DNA of 64,000 bases from Ordospora colligata OC4 (lineage: Eukaryota; Microsporidia; Ordosporidae). Shown here in pieces: positions 25,515-33,408 of this stretch. The position numbers and the translations under genes are program-made. The notes beneath the pieces are model-generated. The model searched no databases and was not told the DNA's origin. It worked only from the letters and a program-made list of their open reading frames with translations. The stretch covers positions 62,001 through 126,000 of the forward strand of contig NW_014575402.1 in assembly GCF_000803265.1 (NCBI RefSeq), given 5' to 3'. Position 1 is the stretch's first letter. The number at the start of each line of letters is the position of its first letter.

Positions 25515-26810
25515 ATGCGTACACATATCATGCCTCTGGTTGAATTCATATCCTCATTTGTTGGCAAGCAAGACACAGTGTATGACATCTTTGTAGAAGC
25601 ATGGTTTGAGTTGAAAGAAGGTCGTAACATACATAATAGCATTACAACAATACAAGAATGCCTCAAAAACGAGCAAATTAAAAACAAACACCACAGATGT
25701 CTTGAATACATGATAGACAACAACGTGCTCTATTTTGTATATAAACTCGGATGTGTTGAGCACAAGCACGTGGCAATCGACTTTCTGGCAAAGATCATGT
25801 CTTTCATTTCGTATGATAAATTTATGAGGCTACAAAAATTCTTCGACATGCTTTTCACATCCATATCATCTGATGAGCTGGCACTGGCATTGGTTTATTG
25901 TGAACGAGCAGTCGTTTTTGGACTCAAGCCAAGACATTTGCTAATCAATTACATTCTCAGGTTCTTTTTCAATAATGGCATATCAGGTGAACACGCTAGA
26001 GCATGCATCGTATACATGATCTCCTGCAAAGATGCATACGAATTACTCAGATCAATGCACTTCATAGAAACCGTTATTTCAAAAACAAATGAAATATACA
26101 CCAGTGATTGCTTTGATGAATGCATCCCGTTATATGTATCGCTTCTACAGTTTATTTCATACTACTCTAAGAAGGAGATAGACATATACAATCGAATAAA
26201 TAGAGCATCAAATATAGGATCTGGTATTCAGGTATTTAATCCAAAATACACATGTCATAATCCTGCAACAAGCCCAATACTTCATACACTTGTGCAAAAA
26301 GAAGGATTGCTACAGCCATGCGATGTCCTTCACTTGCTTAAGTTCCCATACATTCACTCAATCAACACGTACATCGAGATTCTACAAAATACAGGATCAT
26401 CAAGCATTAAGGCACAAATAATTGATTCAATCATCAAAAACATACAGAATACAAACGAGCACATACTATTTCTAAGATATTGCATAGAAGCACATCCGAG
26501 ACTTATTGCACCGTATCTGATCGGACGATGTAATGGAGACTGGTCTGCAATTGACATCTTACAGACAATGCATGGCGTTAACCATCAGAGTCAGACTATA
26601 AAAGTACCTCATGTATGCCATATAAGACGCAACAAGACATCAATACTCATGTTTCTTATTGATAACAAGATTTGTGACGAACTGACGTTTCTTTTTATCT
26701 GGATGATATCCAGAGACACATTCTATTCACACTTCGGCCACATCAGAGCAATGTTTGATAGACACAGCACATTCTGGATCAATTTAAAAGGTTTAATTCT
26801 CAACCAGTGA
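25515..26810 (+). CDS. Helical-repeat protein, 431 aa (FHIP/RAI16-like?)
   Basis: Predicted soluble, almost all helical. The open frame includes an earlier ATG at 25488, but that ATG touches an ATAAATA element (25492-25498) placed like a TATA box 23 nt before the ATG at 25515, so 25515 is preferred; 25530 is a further option. A segment CLEYMIDNNVLYFVYKLG followed by FLAKIMSFI resembles the opening of the RAI16/FHIP family (FTS-Hook-FHIP dynein adaptor), whose pattern is CxEYLLxxxILxxLxxLxxxD. This is a faint match; a generic armadillo-like protein is the alternative. Confidence 0.65.
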   Translation: MRTHIMPLVEFISSFVGKQDTVYDIFVEAWFELKEGRNIHNSITTIQECLKNEQIKNKHHRCLEYMIDNNVLYFVYKLGCVEHKHVAIDFLAKIMSFISYDKFMRLQKFFDMLFTSISSDELALALVYCERAVVFGLKPRHLLINYILRFFFNNGISGEHARACIVYMISCKDAYELLRSMHFIETVISKTNEIYTSDCFDECIPLYVSLLQFISYYSKKEIDIYNRINRASNIGSGIQVFNPKYTCHNPATSPILHTLVQKEGLLQPCDVLHLLKFPYIHSINTYIEILQNTGSSSIKAQIIDSIIKNIQNTNEHILFLRYCIEAHPRLIAPYLIGRCNGDWSAIDILQTMHGVNHQSQTIKVPHVCHIRRNKTSILMFLIDNKICDELTFLFIWMISRDTFYSHFGHIRAMFDRHSTFWINLKGLILNQ

Positions 26811-27002
26811 AGTCACGAAGTATTGGTAAAGCTCTGACGGCCTGTTTAAAAACATTCATATTTTACAAAATATTTGATAACTAATCTATAAACACAACCA
26901 CATCTAAGTGGATCATTAAATTATGTATTGAATGAATAATAGATACCGCAAACCACAAGATTGTACGATAGTATCGAATAAATCTAATTATAAACCCTGT
27001 AA

Positions 27003-27752
27003 ATGGATGATATAATGTTTCCAGAAACAGATGCATATGCAAGAATCTATGAGTTCATCCTGTCAATAGATGAATGCATTAAAACATCCACTCAGAAAAT
27101 AGATGAAACACAGATGCAAATACTCATAGACATATCTGCGATAATAAACGATACAGAAAAGAGTCTTACACCTCATAGATATGCGAACCTGGCAGCAAAG
27201 ACAGTATTCGATACAATATGTAAGAAGTACGAGGATAAGTATTTACAGAATTCATTTGGAAACTCCACAAGACTCGACTATGGAACAGGGCATGAGTTGA
27301 ACTATCTTTGCTACTTGTACACAAAGTACTTTTACAAGGAGATAGATATTGAGTGCATATTCACTACGCTGATCAAGTACTTTGAGGTCATTCGAGAGTT
27401 TGTGAAGAAATTCAACCTAGAGCCTGCAGGTAGCCATGGCGTGTGGGGACTTGATGACTATCAGTTTCTTCCATTTCTATTTGGGTCTTCTGAGCTTGTC
27501 TGCCAAAAAATCAAGTCTAATGAACCTGATATGCTTAATAGTACAAGATGTTATTACGAAGCAGTGGCAAATAAGCTTGGAGGTGCATCACAGATCCTCA
27601 AAAGCATCACAGGAAAGGACTTGGCAGTCATCAATAGAGGAATGATCAAGATGTATGATGATCATGTGCTACGAAGAGATGTCGTAACACAACACTTTAT
27701 TTATGGCGCTTGTCTACAGAGCAAGAGACACTCTCAGGAAACACTTTATTAA
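27003..27752 (+). CDS. PTPA/Rrd, PP2A phosphatase activator (peptidyl-prolyl isomerase)
   Basis: 249 residues; family members are usually 300-390. The PTPA signatures are present: SFGNSTRLDYGTGHEL, the long helix with FEVIREFVKKFNLEPAGSHG, VWGLDDYQFLPFLFGSS and later YYEAVANKLGGASQIL. PTPA/Rrd1-Rrd2 binds the PP2A catalytic subunit, has prolyl isomerase activity and ATP-dependent activator function. A TATAAACCCTGTA string lies directly before the ATG. The TAA ends one base before the last base of the convergent RNR2 gene, so the two transcripts must overlap at their 3' ends. Confidence 0.93.
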   Translation: MDDIMFPETDAYARIYEFILSIDECIKTSTQKIDETQMQILIDISAIINDTEKSLTPHRYANLAAKTVFDTICKKYEDKYLQNSFGNSTRLDYGTGHELNYLCYLYTKYFYKEIDIECIFTTLIKYFEVIREFVKKFNLEPAGSHGVWGLDDYQFLPFLFGSSELVCQKIKSNEPDMLNSTRCYYEAVANKLGGASQILKSITGKDLAVINRGMIKMYDDHVLRRDVVTQHFIYGACLQSKRHSQETLY

Positions 27753-27753
27753 A

Positions 27754-28761
27754 CTAAAAATCTGAATGAATACTAAATGAATCATTTCCATTTCGTATCC
27801 CAACAAATGCCTTTTGATACTGTGACTCGCGCTTATCAAAGAAGTTTGTCTTTCCAACAAGTGAGATATTTTCCATGAAATCAAACGGATTTGTTGTGTT
27901 GTATATTTTTGGCTCTCCAAGATTAACAAGAAGTCTGTCAGCCACAAACTCTATATACTCACACATTAAGTTGCAGTTCATCCCTATCAGGCTCACGGGT
28001 AGACAACTCCCCAAAAACGTCTTTTCTATGTCCACTGCTTCCTTCACAATCTCAACAATACACTCACACTTAGAGTTGAGATATGTGTGTAACATGCATG
28101 CAAAGTCACAGTGCAGTCCTTCGTCTCTACTGATCAGCTCGTTAGAAAATGTCAGGCCAGGCATCAATCCTTTCTTCTTCAGCCAGAATATCGATGCAAA
28201 TGCTCCAGAAAAGAAGATTCCTTCAACACATGCAAATGCAACAAGCCTGGTTGCAAATGTGGAGTCTTTGTCAGATATCCACTTCATTGCCCATTCTGCT
28301 TTCAACTGGATCGCTGGAATTGTCTTTATTGCATCAAACAGGAATTCCTTTTCAGCTGGATCGCTAATGTAAGTGTCAATCAATAAACTGTACATCTCGC
28401 TGTGAATGTTTTCTATTGCCACCTGGAATCCATAGAAAAGTCTTGCTTCAAGCATTTTCACCTCATTAGAAAACCTTTCCACAAGATTGAGGTTCACTAT
28501 TCCATCTGATGCTGCAAAAAACGCAATGATGTGTGATATAAAATGTCTTTCGTTTGCACTTAGATTATTCCAGTCCTTGATATCTCCAGTAAGGTCTACC
28601 TCCTCAACTGTCCAGAATGAGCTTACTGCTTTCTTGTACATTTCCCAGACATCGTGGTACCTGATGGGAAATAGCACAAAGCGCTCTTCTTCTGGATCAA
28701 GTAACATTTCAACCTTATCAACCTCATTAATCATTTGCTTTATTTCTGCATCTGTCTCCAT
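27754..28761 (-). CDS. RNR2: Ribonucleotide reductase small subunit (R2)
   Basis: Class Ia small chain that holds the diiron-tyrosyl radical for dNTP synthesis. 335 residues, lacking the N-terminal extension of yeast Rnr2. Metal ligands are in [33 protein letters not shown] (Glu and ExxH; radical Tyr in the FYGFQ string) and [10 protein letters not shown] (ExxH), so the protein is predicted active and is not an Rnr4-like pseudo-subunit. The C-terminal tail [10 protein letters not shown] matches the R1-docking peptide, ending in Phe. A TATATAAA element lies about 23-32 nt upstream of the ATG. Confidence 0.96.
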   Translation of the reverse strand: METDAEIKQMINEVDKVEMLLDPEEERFVLFPIRYHDVWEMYKKAVSSFWTVEEVDLTGDIKDWNNLSANERHFISHIIAFFAASDGIVNLNLVERFSNEVKMLEARLFYGFQVAIENIHSEMYSLLIDTYISDPAEKEFLFDAIKTIPAIQLKAEWAMKWISDKDSTFATRLVAFACVEGIFFSGAFASIFWLKKKGLMPGLTFSNELISRDEGLHCDFACMLHTYLNSKCECIVEIVKEAVDIEKTFLGSCLPVSLIGMNCNLMCEYIEFVADRLLVNLGEPKIYNTTNPFDFMENISLVGKTNFFDKRESQYQKAFVGIRNGNDSFSIHSDF

Positions 28762-29245
28762 ACATGAGGAAGATTTCGTGATGTTTATATATTTTTTTTT
28801 GGAGGGAATGCATGAGCTTGTATATCAGCATTACTAGAGCAATATATTCCAAATGGAAAGTACTTTAAGTAAACAGTGAGTGTCAGCATATTAATGAGGT
28901 TGATTGATTTAATGCGATGTGTATTCTTTGCATGAATCAATAAGTTAACAATGCATGTGTATTATATACATTAATGGCAGCATGCTGATTGAGTGGACAG
29001 ATGCAAATACAAGAAGACATTATGTAAAAATGTTCAAATCCATTTGAGTTCAAGGATTACCTGGAACTCACCCTGTATTTGGCTGCTGTACTTCCCTGGA
29101 ATCTGTATCTTGGATGACAAGAACAACTGTAAGGAAGATGGGCATGTTCTGAGTGGTTTATATGCATGTGATCAACGAAAATTTTATTCTGTAATGTTAG
29201 GCTGGATTGTGTGTTTAGTTGGCAACCCCTTAGAGTGTTTGATAG
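28762..29245. other. 484-bp gene-free divergent region
   Basis: The longest gap in the window, between RNR2 and the 29246 membrane-protein gene. It has a TATATAAA element for RNR2 near 28784-28793 next to a run of nine or more T, and ACCCCTTAGAG at 29225 upstream of the plus gene. A frame with no early ATG (28993-29259) is open but not protein-like. I looked for snRNA, tRNA and snoRNA core motifs and found none. Confidence 0.6.
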
Positions 29246-30562
29246 ATGGCATCCATTGAAAAAGAAGTGAGTCGGCACAGGATGTTTGCATGGATGCTTA
29301 GTGGAATTGAAGGCATGTTTGTGGTTGCAATAGCTGCACAGTTTGTTGGAGATCCATTGAGGATTATTATTGATCCGCTTGGTTGTTTAGCATCCAGCAT
29401 GAGTTCTATTAGGACAATAATGCTATGGATTGCAATGCATTTACATCTTTCATGTAGAGCATCATACACTGGCAAAAGAATGCCTAGATTAGTTGCTTTT
29501 TTGCATGCAGTTATCTCACAACTGGTTTTTGTAAGGTATTTTGTTGGAAGCTACTTGAGAACCGAGTCTAGCATGACTGGAATACTTTCACTATTCTATG
29601 TGTTCTTTTTGATATTTTCATCATTGCTACAGACGTTTGGAGCAGATATTTTGATGATAGAAAGGAAGCACACGCGTGTTCGTGGATTGATTATTTACAT
29701 GTGGCTATCGGTTGGATCAGTGGCTGGTGAAGTGATGCGAATATATGCAGGCAGTATAATTCTTGTGGTTGGTACAGCAATAATTGGAAGCATAGGATTA
29801 AGAATATTGGCTTTGATGATAAGATTGCACATATTGATTGATATAGCAAATGTGGCACCATGGAGAATGCCAAAAGAGTTTTTTTCAGTGAGTGTGTCGG
29901 TGATTGGGTATTTATTTATCATGAGGATTGTTGATAGAGTGTATATTTATAACATGTCGCTATTGAACCTGAAACTTTGCGAATATGGATATGAGGAGAG
30001 CGATGATATTGAAACGGCAAGGTTTAAGTTTTTCCAGATATCTGGACTGGCAATGAAATATCTGGCTATACTAAGGAGAATGGCCAGATGTCACAAAAGT
30101 GTTGTTTCTGTTGGTGAGTACATTCAAAGGGAAAGAAGAGAGATACTAGAGTGTACAGCTCTGATGAGGAAAGAAAGAGGAATGATGGAGGCAAAAAGAT
30201 GGATGAATGTACCACAGATGAATTTGAACAATAATAAGCCAAAGGTGCTTGTTACGCAGAAAAAAGTGCATTTTGTGAGAAGGATCCGATCCTATAACTT
30301 TATTGAGATACTTGTGTCTAGGATTATGTATGTATACAAGATCCAGATGCTAAAGACTAGATATAATGAAGCGATTGAGGCATTTGGAGAAATAAGAAGA
30401 TTTGTGGAGTTTTTGAATGGATATAAAGGAGAGTATTTGCTGCTGGGAGATTTAGATGCAATGATAAGATTGGGAATGAAGGGGCTGAAGAATGAAGTAT
30501 TTGAGGTTGAAAAGCTTATTGCAACAAGGCTGCCATCAGATGTCTTTGTCAAGGATTATTGA
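29246..30562 (+). CDS. Multi-pass membrane protein, 438 aa
   Basis: No family recognised. About six hydrophobic segments lie in the first 230 residues (for example MFVVAIAAQFVGDPL, GILSLFYVFFLIFSSLL, IILVVGTAIIGSIGL, VIGYLFIMRIVDRVYI). The remaining ~210 residues are cytosolic-type, charged and helical (ISGLAMKYLAILRRMARC, RERREILECTALMRKERG). No signal peptide. An N-terminal membrane domain plus helical tail suggests an endomembrane protein; the function is unknown. AATAAAGTATT follows the stop codon. Confidence 0.75.
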   Translation: MASIEKEVSRHRMFAWMLSGIEGMFVVAIAAQFVGDPLRIIIDPLGCLASSMSSIRTIMLWIAMHLHLSCRASYTGKRMPRLVAFLHAVISQLVFVRYFVGSYLRTESSMTGILSLFYVFFLIFSSLLQTFGADILMIERKHTRVRGLIIYMWLSVGSVAGEVMRIYAGSIILVVGTAIIGSIGLRILALMIRLHILIDIANVAPWRMPKEFFSVSVSVIGYLFIMRIVDRVYIYNMSLLNLKLCEYGYEESDDIETARFKFFQISGLAMKYLAILRRMARCHKSVVSVGEYIQRERREILECTALMRKERGMMEAKRWMNVPQMNLNNNKPKVLVTQKKVHFVRRIRSYNFIEILVSRIMYVYKIQMLKTRYNEAIEAFGEIRRFVEFLNGYKGEYLLLGDLDAMIRLGMKGLKNEVFEVEKLIATRLPSDVFVKDY

Positions 30563-30609
30563 AGTATTAATAAAGTATTTGCTTATGCAGTTTCTTTGTA
30601 TTTGAGTTT

Positions 30610-33207
30610 ATGGATGGTTTCATGAGAATGATAACTCTAAGCAGAGATAAACAAACAATGGGAGTTAAGGATGCATTTGAGATGAAGGACATAAGTAGGT
30701 TGTTTGAGAACTGCTCTTTTGTTTCTGAACCTTTGGAGAAGGTGGAGATTACAGAATTTATTTCCTCAATGGACAAGAAGAAGCAGATTGAAGGAATGCG
30801 TAGCTTGATATGCAGGATGCAACGTGGAGAAGATATGTCAGTGTTATGTAATGATGTCATGAGAGTAATTGACACACGCAATGTTGAGTTTAAGATTTTA
30901 TTGAACCAATACCTTGTGAAGTACACTCAGGAATGGCCTGCAAAGCAGCTGATGTGCATTAACACTTTGCTCAAGGACTTTGGGGATGAGGATCAAGATA
31001 TAAGGCACAGTGCAATTGAATACAGTGGACTTCTTGGTGACTGGACAGTCATAAAAAACTACATCAACCCACTGAGGGCGCATGCATCAAGTAAATGTGT
31101 TGATACAAGGCAGAAGGTAGCATGCTCACTGAAGAACTACTTTATAAGAGATCCTAAGTTGTTTCGTGATGAGGGGCTATGTGATTTACTAAGACGTTTG
31201 GCTTTTGATGATAATCATGCGGTGAGTGCATGTGCAATCAATACTATTCGTGTTGTAGAGGATATTCATGCTGCAAACGATCATGCTAAGATTCTATCTG
31301 TTGAAGACATCAACAAGCTTTTAGAGAAGTATTCTAGATGTAGAAGCAAGGATGTGCTTGGATGCCTTTTGGAGGTGATTAAGAACAGAGCTGATGAGTT
31401 TAGAGATGCTGCGTTGTTGAATTACTGCATGATATCATGTGACTTCAGAACATTTTACTTAGGATCGTCGTTAGCGATTATGATTGATTCTTCGTTCAGG
31501 CAGTCAGTTTTTGATCATCTCCAAGGATTCCTTTTGGCCAGTGATGATGAGCTGTACTTTGTGCTTGAGTACGCAGAGTCGCTTGTTGAACATGTGCAGT
31601 ATGAAAATTCGTGCTTTGCAATATTTGATAGCGACAGCATTCACAATAAGATCAAAAAAATCAGGTTGTTGTTCAACAGACTGGATAATATTTCGATTGC
31701 AGAAGTAAAGAGGATGTGTAATATCTCGAGATTAGCTAGTACTGTTTTAGCAGAGTCGATTCGTGCTGATTATCCAATTGAGGATGTCTTCAAAAACACA
31801 GACAATACAGATGAAGTGATTGGTATATTGTACAAAGCGGATGTTTTGTCTGCAAAATGGAGCTTTTTGATCAATCAGTTTCTGAGAAGTGTATCTGGCA
31901 TCAATGAGAAGCAGAAATACATCTACTTGTGTGGAATATATTGCCAGGATGTTCCTGCAGAAATCCTCTCGATTCAACGCCAGAGCAGTGTGCATCTTAC
32001 AGATGAGTTTATCAGGTTCTATCTTAACATGTATAGACGAGGTATATATAGCATAACCACAACGATTGAGAATTTGATTGACATCCAGAAACACTGTATA
32101 AGTAAAGAGAAAATAAGCATGGTTATATCTACATTGAAAACACAAGGATTGGCAGGACTTGGAATGTTCTGTCATTTGAAGAGAAACGACAACATATATG
32201 AATCAAAATACTCAGAATTTTTACCTCGTATTACAAAGTCGATCCTTGATGTTAAACCTTACTATGGATATGATGATCCAAGCATAGATAAACCTCATGA
32301 TGATTGTGAAAAGCAAATGAACATTAGAAAGTGTTTGGTTCGTGGCGAAAGCTTTATTGAAAGTGAACCTGTGAATAGAGAGGATGTATGTTATGAACAA
32401 GAGAAGTTTCATAAAGGCTCAAATATGCATTTAAACAACTCTAATATAATCTATGAACCAGAGAAGATTCATGCGGATTCAAGTATAAATGTTTGCAACT
32501 CTAATGCAAATATAAAATCAAATAATAGATCTTCTATTATCTATCAGAATGCAGCAGAATCACAAAATACTTGTTTAAAAAGGATATCCCCGTTATTATC
32601 TGGAAAACATGATGAAGAGAATGCTTGGGCTAGGTTTGCAGAATCACAACCATGTGTAAATCTTCCAGGTGTTCAGCAAACCTGCTCTGCAGACAACAAC
32701 ATAATCAGGTTAATTGACACAAATGGGCTAAAGGGTGCGCTTTGCATTAACAACAACGAAATATCTCTACAAGTAGACATTCTTGAATCAAAAATATCCA
32801 TTTATTACGAGTGCAGAGGATGGCCAAGCAGAAAACGAATTGCACAAGAAGGTACTTATCCTCTTATGAAAATAGACTCATCAGCCATCAATTCAAATTT
32901 CAGGCTCACAATAGGAAAATCAATTTATGATGTGTTTCTTGATTTGAGTCTTTTTATGAAGCCATTGAGCTGCACCAATGAAGACTTTGCAAAAGGCTTC
33001 GCCGTGCAACGAGATTCAATTACAATACAAGCACACAACGCTAAACATTTACATTTACTAACTAACAAAAAAAATTCATTCCAGGTAGGCAACGGCTTAT
33101 TTGCATTCTCTATTCTTGGCTCGGCTGCATATGCATCACATTCTGCCAATCAACTCGTCATAAAAAGTACAAAACGGGTGCTACATGCAATCTCACAAAC
33201 AAAATAA
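30610..33207 (+). CDS. Beta-type large chain of a clathrin adaptor (AP) complex
   Basis: 865 residues. The N-terminal ~500 residues form an adaptin trunk: KKKQIEGMRSLICRMQRGED, VLCNDVMRVIDTRNVEFKIL, then YLVKYTQEWPAKQLMCINTL and FGDEDQDIRHSAIEYSGLL, all with beta-adaptin spacing. A Ser/Asn-rich hinge (about 600-680) and a beta-rich C-terminal appendage (from about 690) follow. It is less similar to alpha/gamma chains or beta-COP. Which complex (AP-1, AP-2 or AP-3) cannot be settled; no clear clathrin box (LLNLD-type) was seen in the hinge, which leaves AP-3 open. Role: cargo selection in vesicle budding. Confidence 0.8.
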   Translation: MDGFMRMITLSRDKQTMGVKDAFEMKDISRLFENCSFVSEPLEKVEITEFISSMDKKKQIEGMRSLICRMQRGEDMSVLCNDVMRVIDTRNVEFKILLNQYLVKYTQEWPAKQLMCINTLLKDFGDEDQDIRHSAIEYSGLLGDWTVIKNYINPLRAHASSKCVDTRQKVACSLKNYFIRDPKLFRDEGLCDLLRRLAFDDNHAVSACAINTIRVVEDIHAANDHAKILSVEDINKLLEKYSRCRSKDVLGCLLEVIKNRADEFRDAALLNYCMISCDFRTFYLGSSLAIMIDSSFRQSVFDHLQGFLLASDDELYFVLEYAESLVEHVQYENSCFAIFDSDSIHNKIKKIRLLFNRLDNISIAEVKRMCNISRLASTVLAESIRADYPIEDVFKNTDNTDEVIGILYKADVLSAKWSFLINQFLRSVSGINEKQKYIYLCGIYCQDVPAEILSIQRQSSVHLTDEFIRFYLNMYRRGIYSITTTIENLIDIQKHCISKEKISMVISTLKTQGLAGLGMFCHLKRNDNIYESKYSEFLPRITKSILDVKPYYGYDDPSIDKPHDDCEKQMNIRKCLVRGESFIESEPVNREDVCYEQEKFHKGSNMHLNNSNIIYEPEKIHADSSINVCNSNANIKSNNRSSIIYQNAAESQNTCLKRISPLLSGKHDEENAWARFAESQPCVNLPGVQQTCSADNNIIRLIDTNGLKGALCINNNEISLQVDILESKISIYYECRGWPSRKRIAQEGTYPLMKIDSSAINSNFRLTIGKSIYDVFLDLSLFMKPLSCTNEDFAKGFAVQRDSITIQAHNAKHLHLLTNKKNSFQVGNGLFAFSILGSAAYASHSANQLVIKSTKRVLHAISQTK

Positions 33208-33234
33208 ATAACGCTTTCATAATCAATCATTAAA

Positions 33235-33299
33235 GGCTCTGTCTTAGTGATACCCTTCCAGGCATCCTTCCACTCAACACCACGTGGAGGTGCAGAACC
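33235..33299 (-). ncRNA. Candidate structured RNA element (three-way junction), unknown class
   Basis: On the minus strand a 7-bp closing stem (GGTTCTG / CAGAGCC) encloses a 4-bp stem with a 7-nt loop (CACC...GGTG) and a 6-bp stem with a 6-nt loop (GATGCC...GGTATC). Two positions form G-U pairs on the minus strand but A-C mismatches on the plus strand, so the minus strand is the likely RNA. It lies just downstream of the snoRNA on the same strand. An alternative fold pairs CTCAAC (33273-33278) with GTTGAG (33303-33308). No known family was recognised. Confidence 0.35.
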
Positions 33300-33312
33300 A
33301 TCGTTGAGCATG

Positions 33313-33376
33313 CGAAGTCAGAATTTGCTGTTTCATCAAACACTCAGTCTGGGGCGGCAAACATCATCATCCTTCG
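33313..33376 (-). ncRNA. Box C/D snoRNA predicted to guide 2'-O-methylation of the LSU P-loop
   Basis: A 64-nt RNA on the minus strand, read 5' to 3': stem CGAAG, G, box C ATGATGA, 16-nt guide, box D' CTGA, GTGT, box C' TTGATGA, 11-nt spacer, box D CTGA, stem CTTCG. The outer stems pair perfectly. The guide next to D' ends GCCGCCCCAGA, complementary over 11 nt to CTGGGGCGGCA of the eukaryotic LSU P-loop. The fifth base upstream of D' pairs with the second G of GGGG, which is E. coli G2251 (yeast 25S Gm2619, guided there by snR67 as I recall). TATAAATAG lies 20-28 nt upstream. It is absent from any protein frame and sits between convergent genes. Confidence 0.85.
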
Positions 33377-33395
33377 GGGGTTTGATATACAAAAA

Positions 33396-33404
33396 CTATT
33401 TATA
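33396..33404 (-). promoter_or_regulatory. TATA box of the C/D snoRNA
   Basis: TATAAATAG on the minus strand, 20-28 nt upstream of the snoRNA 5' stem and just after the symplekin stop codon. The same TATAAAT element precedes tRNA-Trp and several protein genes here, which suggests independent transcription of the snoRNA. Confidence 0.55.
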
Positions 33405-33408
33405 CTAA

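Noticed and set aside
29050..29200. U1-like strings (ATTACCTGG, GATCAACGAA) in the 484-bp gap
   Set aside because: They are in the wrong order and spacing for U1, and the ACTTAC needed to pair with GTAAGT is absent.
28993..29259. 88-codon plus-strand open frame upstream of the 29246 membrane gene
   Set aside because: It starts at GTG with no ATG until near its end, overlaps the next gene and has no protein-like pattern.
33235..33300. tRNA-like cloverleaf on the plus strand
   Set aside because: The stems have A-C mismatches on that strand, and there is no B-box-like T loop.
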